Positions 62,616-64,000 of a stretch of 64,000 nt of DNA are shown here, in pieces. The position numbers and the translations under genes are program-made. A model generated the notes under the pieces. That model did no database searches. It saw only the letters and a program-made list of their open reading frames with translations, and was not told where the DNA came from. This DNA is from Schistosoma mansoni (lineage: Eukaryota > Platyhelminthes > Trematoda > Strigeidida > Schistosomatidae): contig NC_031495.1 of NCBI RefSeq assembly GCF_000237925.1, forward strand, positions 17,876,435 through 17,940,434, in the 5' to 3' direction. Within the stretch, counting starts at the first letter, position 1; every line of letters starts with the position of its first letter.

Positions 62616-63303
62616 AGTCAATTCAAAGGAACTTGGGTGTGTATCGCCGTCTTGGAATTCGTCTTTTGAAGGTATCCTCTATTGGAAACAAAAAGTAGAT
62701 TCGCGATCAAAACGTGGCTGTGGTTTGTTTTGATTGGCTATAAATTATTTTCCAGTTTTTTCTGAACACTGGTGCCGATTGAAAGGAAACATTCTGCTTC
62801 TTTGCCGTTCTCCCGATAGAACGAGCAACGAAATCTCAGGTGTGGTACTGTTAGAACGTTTCACTGTGTCGCGTACTAGAGATGAAGAAATATCCTACTC
62901 ATTTCGTTTAGGTAATTTTATTGTTCAGAGTTAAATGGCTCGCGCAGATTTCGATTCCGGTGATAAACCTCTTGTATTTGTCGCTCGTTCTGAAGATGAG
63001 GCAGAGAAGTGGTGTCATCACCTTAACAAGGCACAACTGGCACCTAGGTTACGGCGTTTTACTTTGCTTCGTGATGAAATACGGAGAATCACAGGATCTG
63101 ATCCATTGGAAGCTGGATTTTCTGGTAGTTCAGTTACCCCACCAACTACCGTTGAGGAAGGTAATTGTAAATAGTTTTATGAGGCGATCTTGTGGTGTGA
63201 ATCGATGAACTAATTTTTGTTTTTTTTCATTTCAGGTTCACTGAATGACGAGGGACTTGAAATTATTCTGAGTAAGTCTACTAAACTCAATTATCATAAT
63301 TAA
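62616..63303 (+). CDS. PLEKHJ1: PLEKHJ1-like PH-domain protein
   Basis: Exons 62616-62713, 62756-62911, 62948-63160 and from 63236, with phases 1, 1, 1 agreeing. Introns are 42, 36 and 75 bp. The PH domain reads FEGILYWKQK, HWCRLKGNILLLC, ISGVVLLERFTV, ISYSFRLDF, PLVFVARSEDEAEKWCHHLN. The following RRFTLLRDEIRRITGSDPLE matches the YRNEIRKVTGKDPLE of vertebrate PLEKHJ1, which makes that family more likely than other PH proteins. The first exon boundary at 62616 follows gtcag, so the start codon lies upstream. The last exon either ends at TAA 63301-63303 or splices at gtaagt 63272. The function in any animal is poorly known; phosphoinositide binding is inferred from the domain. Confidence 0.85.
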
Positions 63304-63854
63304 CGAAGTGCATTCAAAGATGTGTTTCACTCTGTGATTGTTTTTTGTTATTTTTCGTAAGTGGTTTTGAAGCCAGAGATTCCAATCGATGCCTAATGGT
63401 TCTTCTTTAGATGGTCTATATATACTCACTAAAATTAGTCAATAGTTATTGAGACGCATAGAATTGTCGTACACTTAAATTTTTTGAAACGTGTTTTATA
63501 TCACTTCACCAGTGTTAAGACGTCTTATTTAACTAGCTAAACAATACATTTTTTCCTGGTAGCTATCAACTGACTATCTAGATATTATTCAGTTTGTTCG
63601 TAACGTCTTGGTGTTTTGAATTTTTTGGTGTCAACTGAAGACTAATTGCTACAGACATTTATTTACTATTAGCGGATCCGTATATATAGACTCAACTGTT
63701 TTATTTAATTCATCATTCCATCAAAGTCGGTTATTGATTGACGTAAATATTGTTCGTTCATTAGTTACCACATTTAGATAAAATGTATAGATAGAGATGT
63801 GAAGAAAAATCGATTTTGTGCTACGGTACGATTCTTTTGATAGATCACTATTCA

Positions 63855-64000
63855 GTTTTCGGTCCTTCACGACTCCCTGTTTGGAGTCCTGGAGATAGTT
63901 CGATGCAGCGGCTTAAGACGTTTTCAAATATGTCTCAGAATGGAAGCTAGTGGCGACCCTTCTGTAACTTTCTTTTACTTTCTTCATAAAAGCGAGAGTA
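63855..64000 (+). mobile_element. 3' end of the LINE family seen at 0.4-1.8 and 34.3-36.9 kb, cut by the window edge
   Basis: cggtccttcacgactccctg ... cagaatggaagctagtggcg ... ttcttttactttcttcataa matches 36530-36680 in order. It encodes the C-terminal GPSRLPGWSP-like end of the element. It is 5'-truncated here, and its 3' tail lies beyond base 64000. Confidence 0.8.

Overview
The window looks like nuclear DNA of a blood fluke (Schistosoma or a close schistosomatid). It is AT-rich with long repeat-filled introns. It carries SINE-like copies with a hammerhead-ribozyme module of the schistosome SM-alpha type, RTE-type and CR1-type LINEs of the kinds known from schistosomes, and very short introns (34-62 bp) at the 5' side of genes next to introns of several kb. 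No bacterial, plasmid or CRISPR feature was seen.

Five host genes were assembled by reading exons across splice sites with phase checks. (1) WDR81-like BEACH protein, minus strand, 243 to about 10009 (tentatively 10284), open at the left edge. (2) POLR3F (RNA polymerase III subunit RPC6/RPC39), plus strand, 19702-24297, complete in seven exons. (3) An unnamed type I membrane protein with EGF-like modules and one thrombospondin type 1 repeat, minus strand, 39062-25789, complete in five exons. (4) FIBP-like protein, minus strand, 49301-43167, seven exons with the last short exon not located. (5) PLEKHJ1-like PH-domain protein, plus strand, 62616-63303 or beyond, with a possible two-codon first exon at 61075. 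WDR81 and POLR3F are head to head, POLR3F and the EGF/TSP1 gene are tail to tail, and FIBP lies upstream of the EGF/TSP1 gene on the same strand. The genes are functionally unrelated (endosomal trafficking, Pol III transcription, cell surface, cytosolic binding protein, PH domain), so this is ordinary eukaryotic gene order and not an operon.

Repeats fill the rest. One LINE family occurs at 421-1790 (minus), about 34300-36915 (plus) and 63855-64000 (plus, cut by the window edge). A compact element at about 50080-50652 joins that family's GC-rich module to its 3' tail. An RTE-type LINE (29980-33156) and a TIR element (28937-29668) lie in one intron of the EGF/TSP1 gene. A CR1-type LINE (51480-55180), a CR1 3' fragment (58256-58520), an older CR1 remnant (about 11210-12420) and a broken Ty3/Gypsy fossil (about 56150-58245) are also present. 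A second TIR element at 59532-60284 has a perfect 8-bp target duplication. Its inner core recurs alone at 19209, 50686 and 58890. Three hammerhead-bearing SINE copies lie at about 26.2, 27.9 and 37.7 kb.

The most interesting observations are the unnamed EGF/TSP1 membrane protein, the TIR element whose two arms match within each copy but differ between copies, the short non-autonomous element built from a LINE's GC-rich module and tail, the YKDD palm motif shared by two LINE copies, and the micro-introns.
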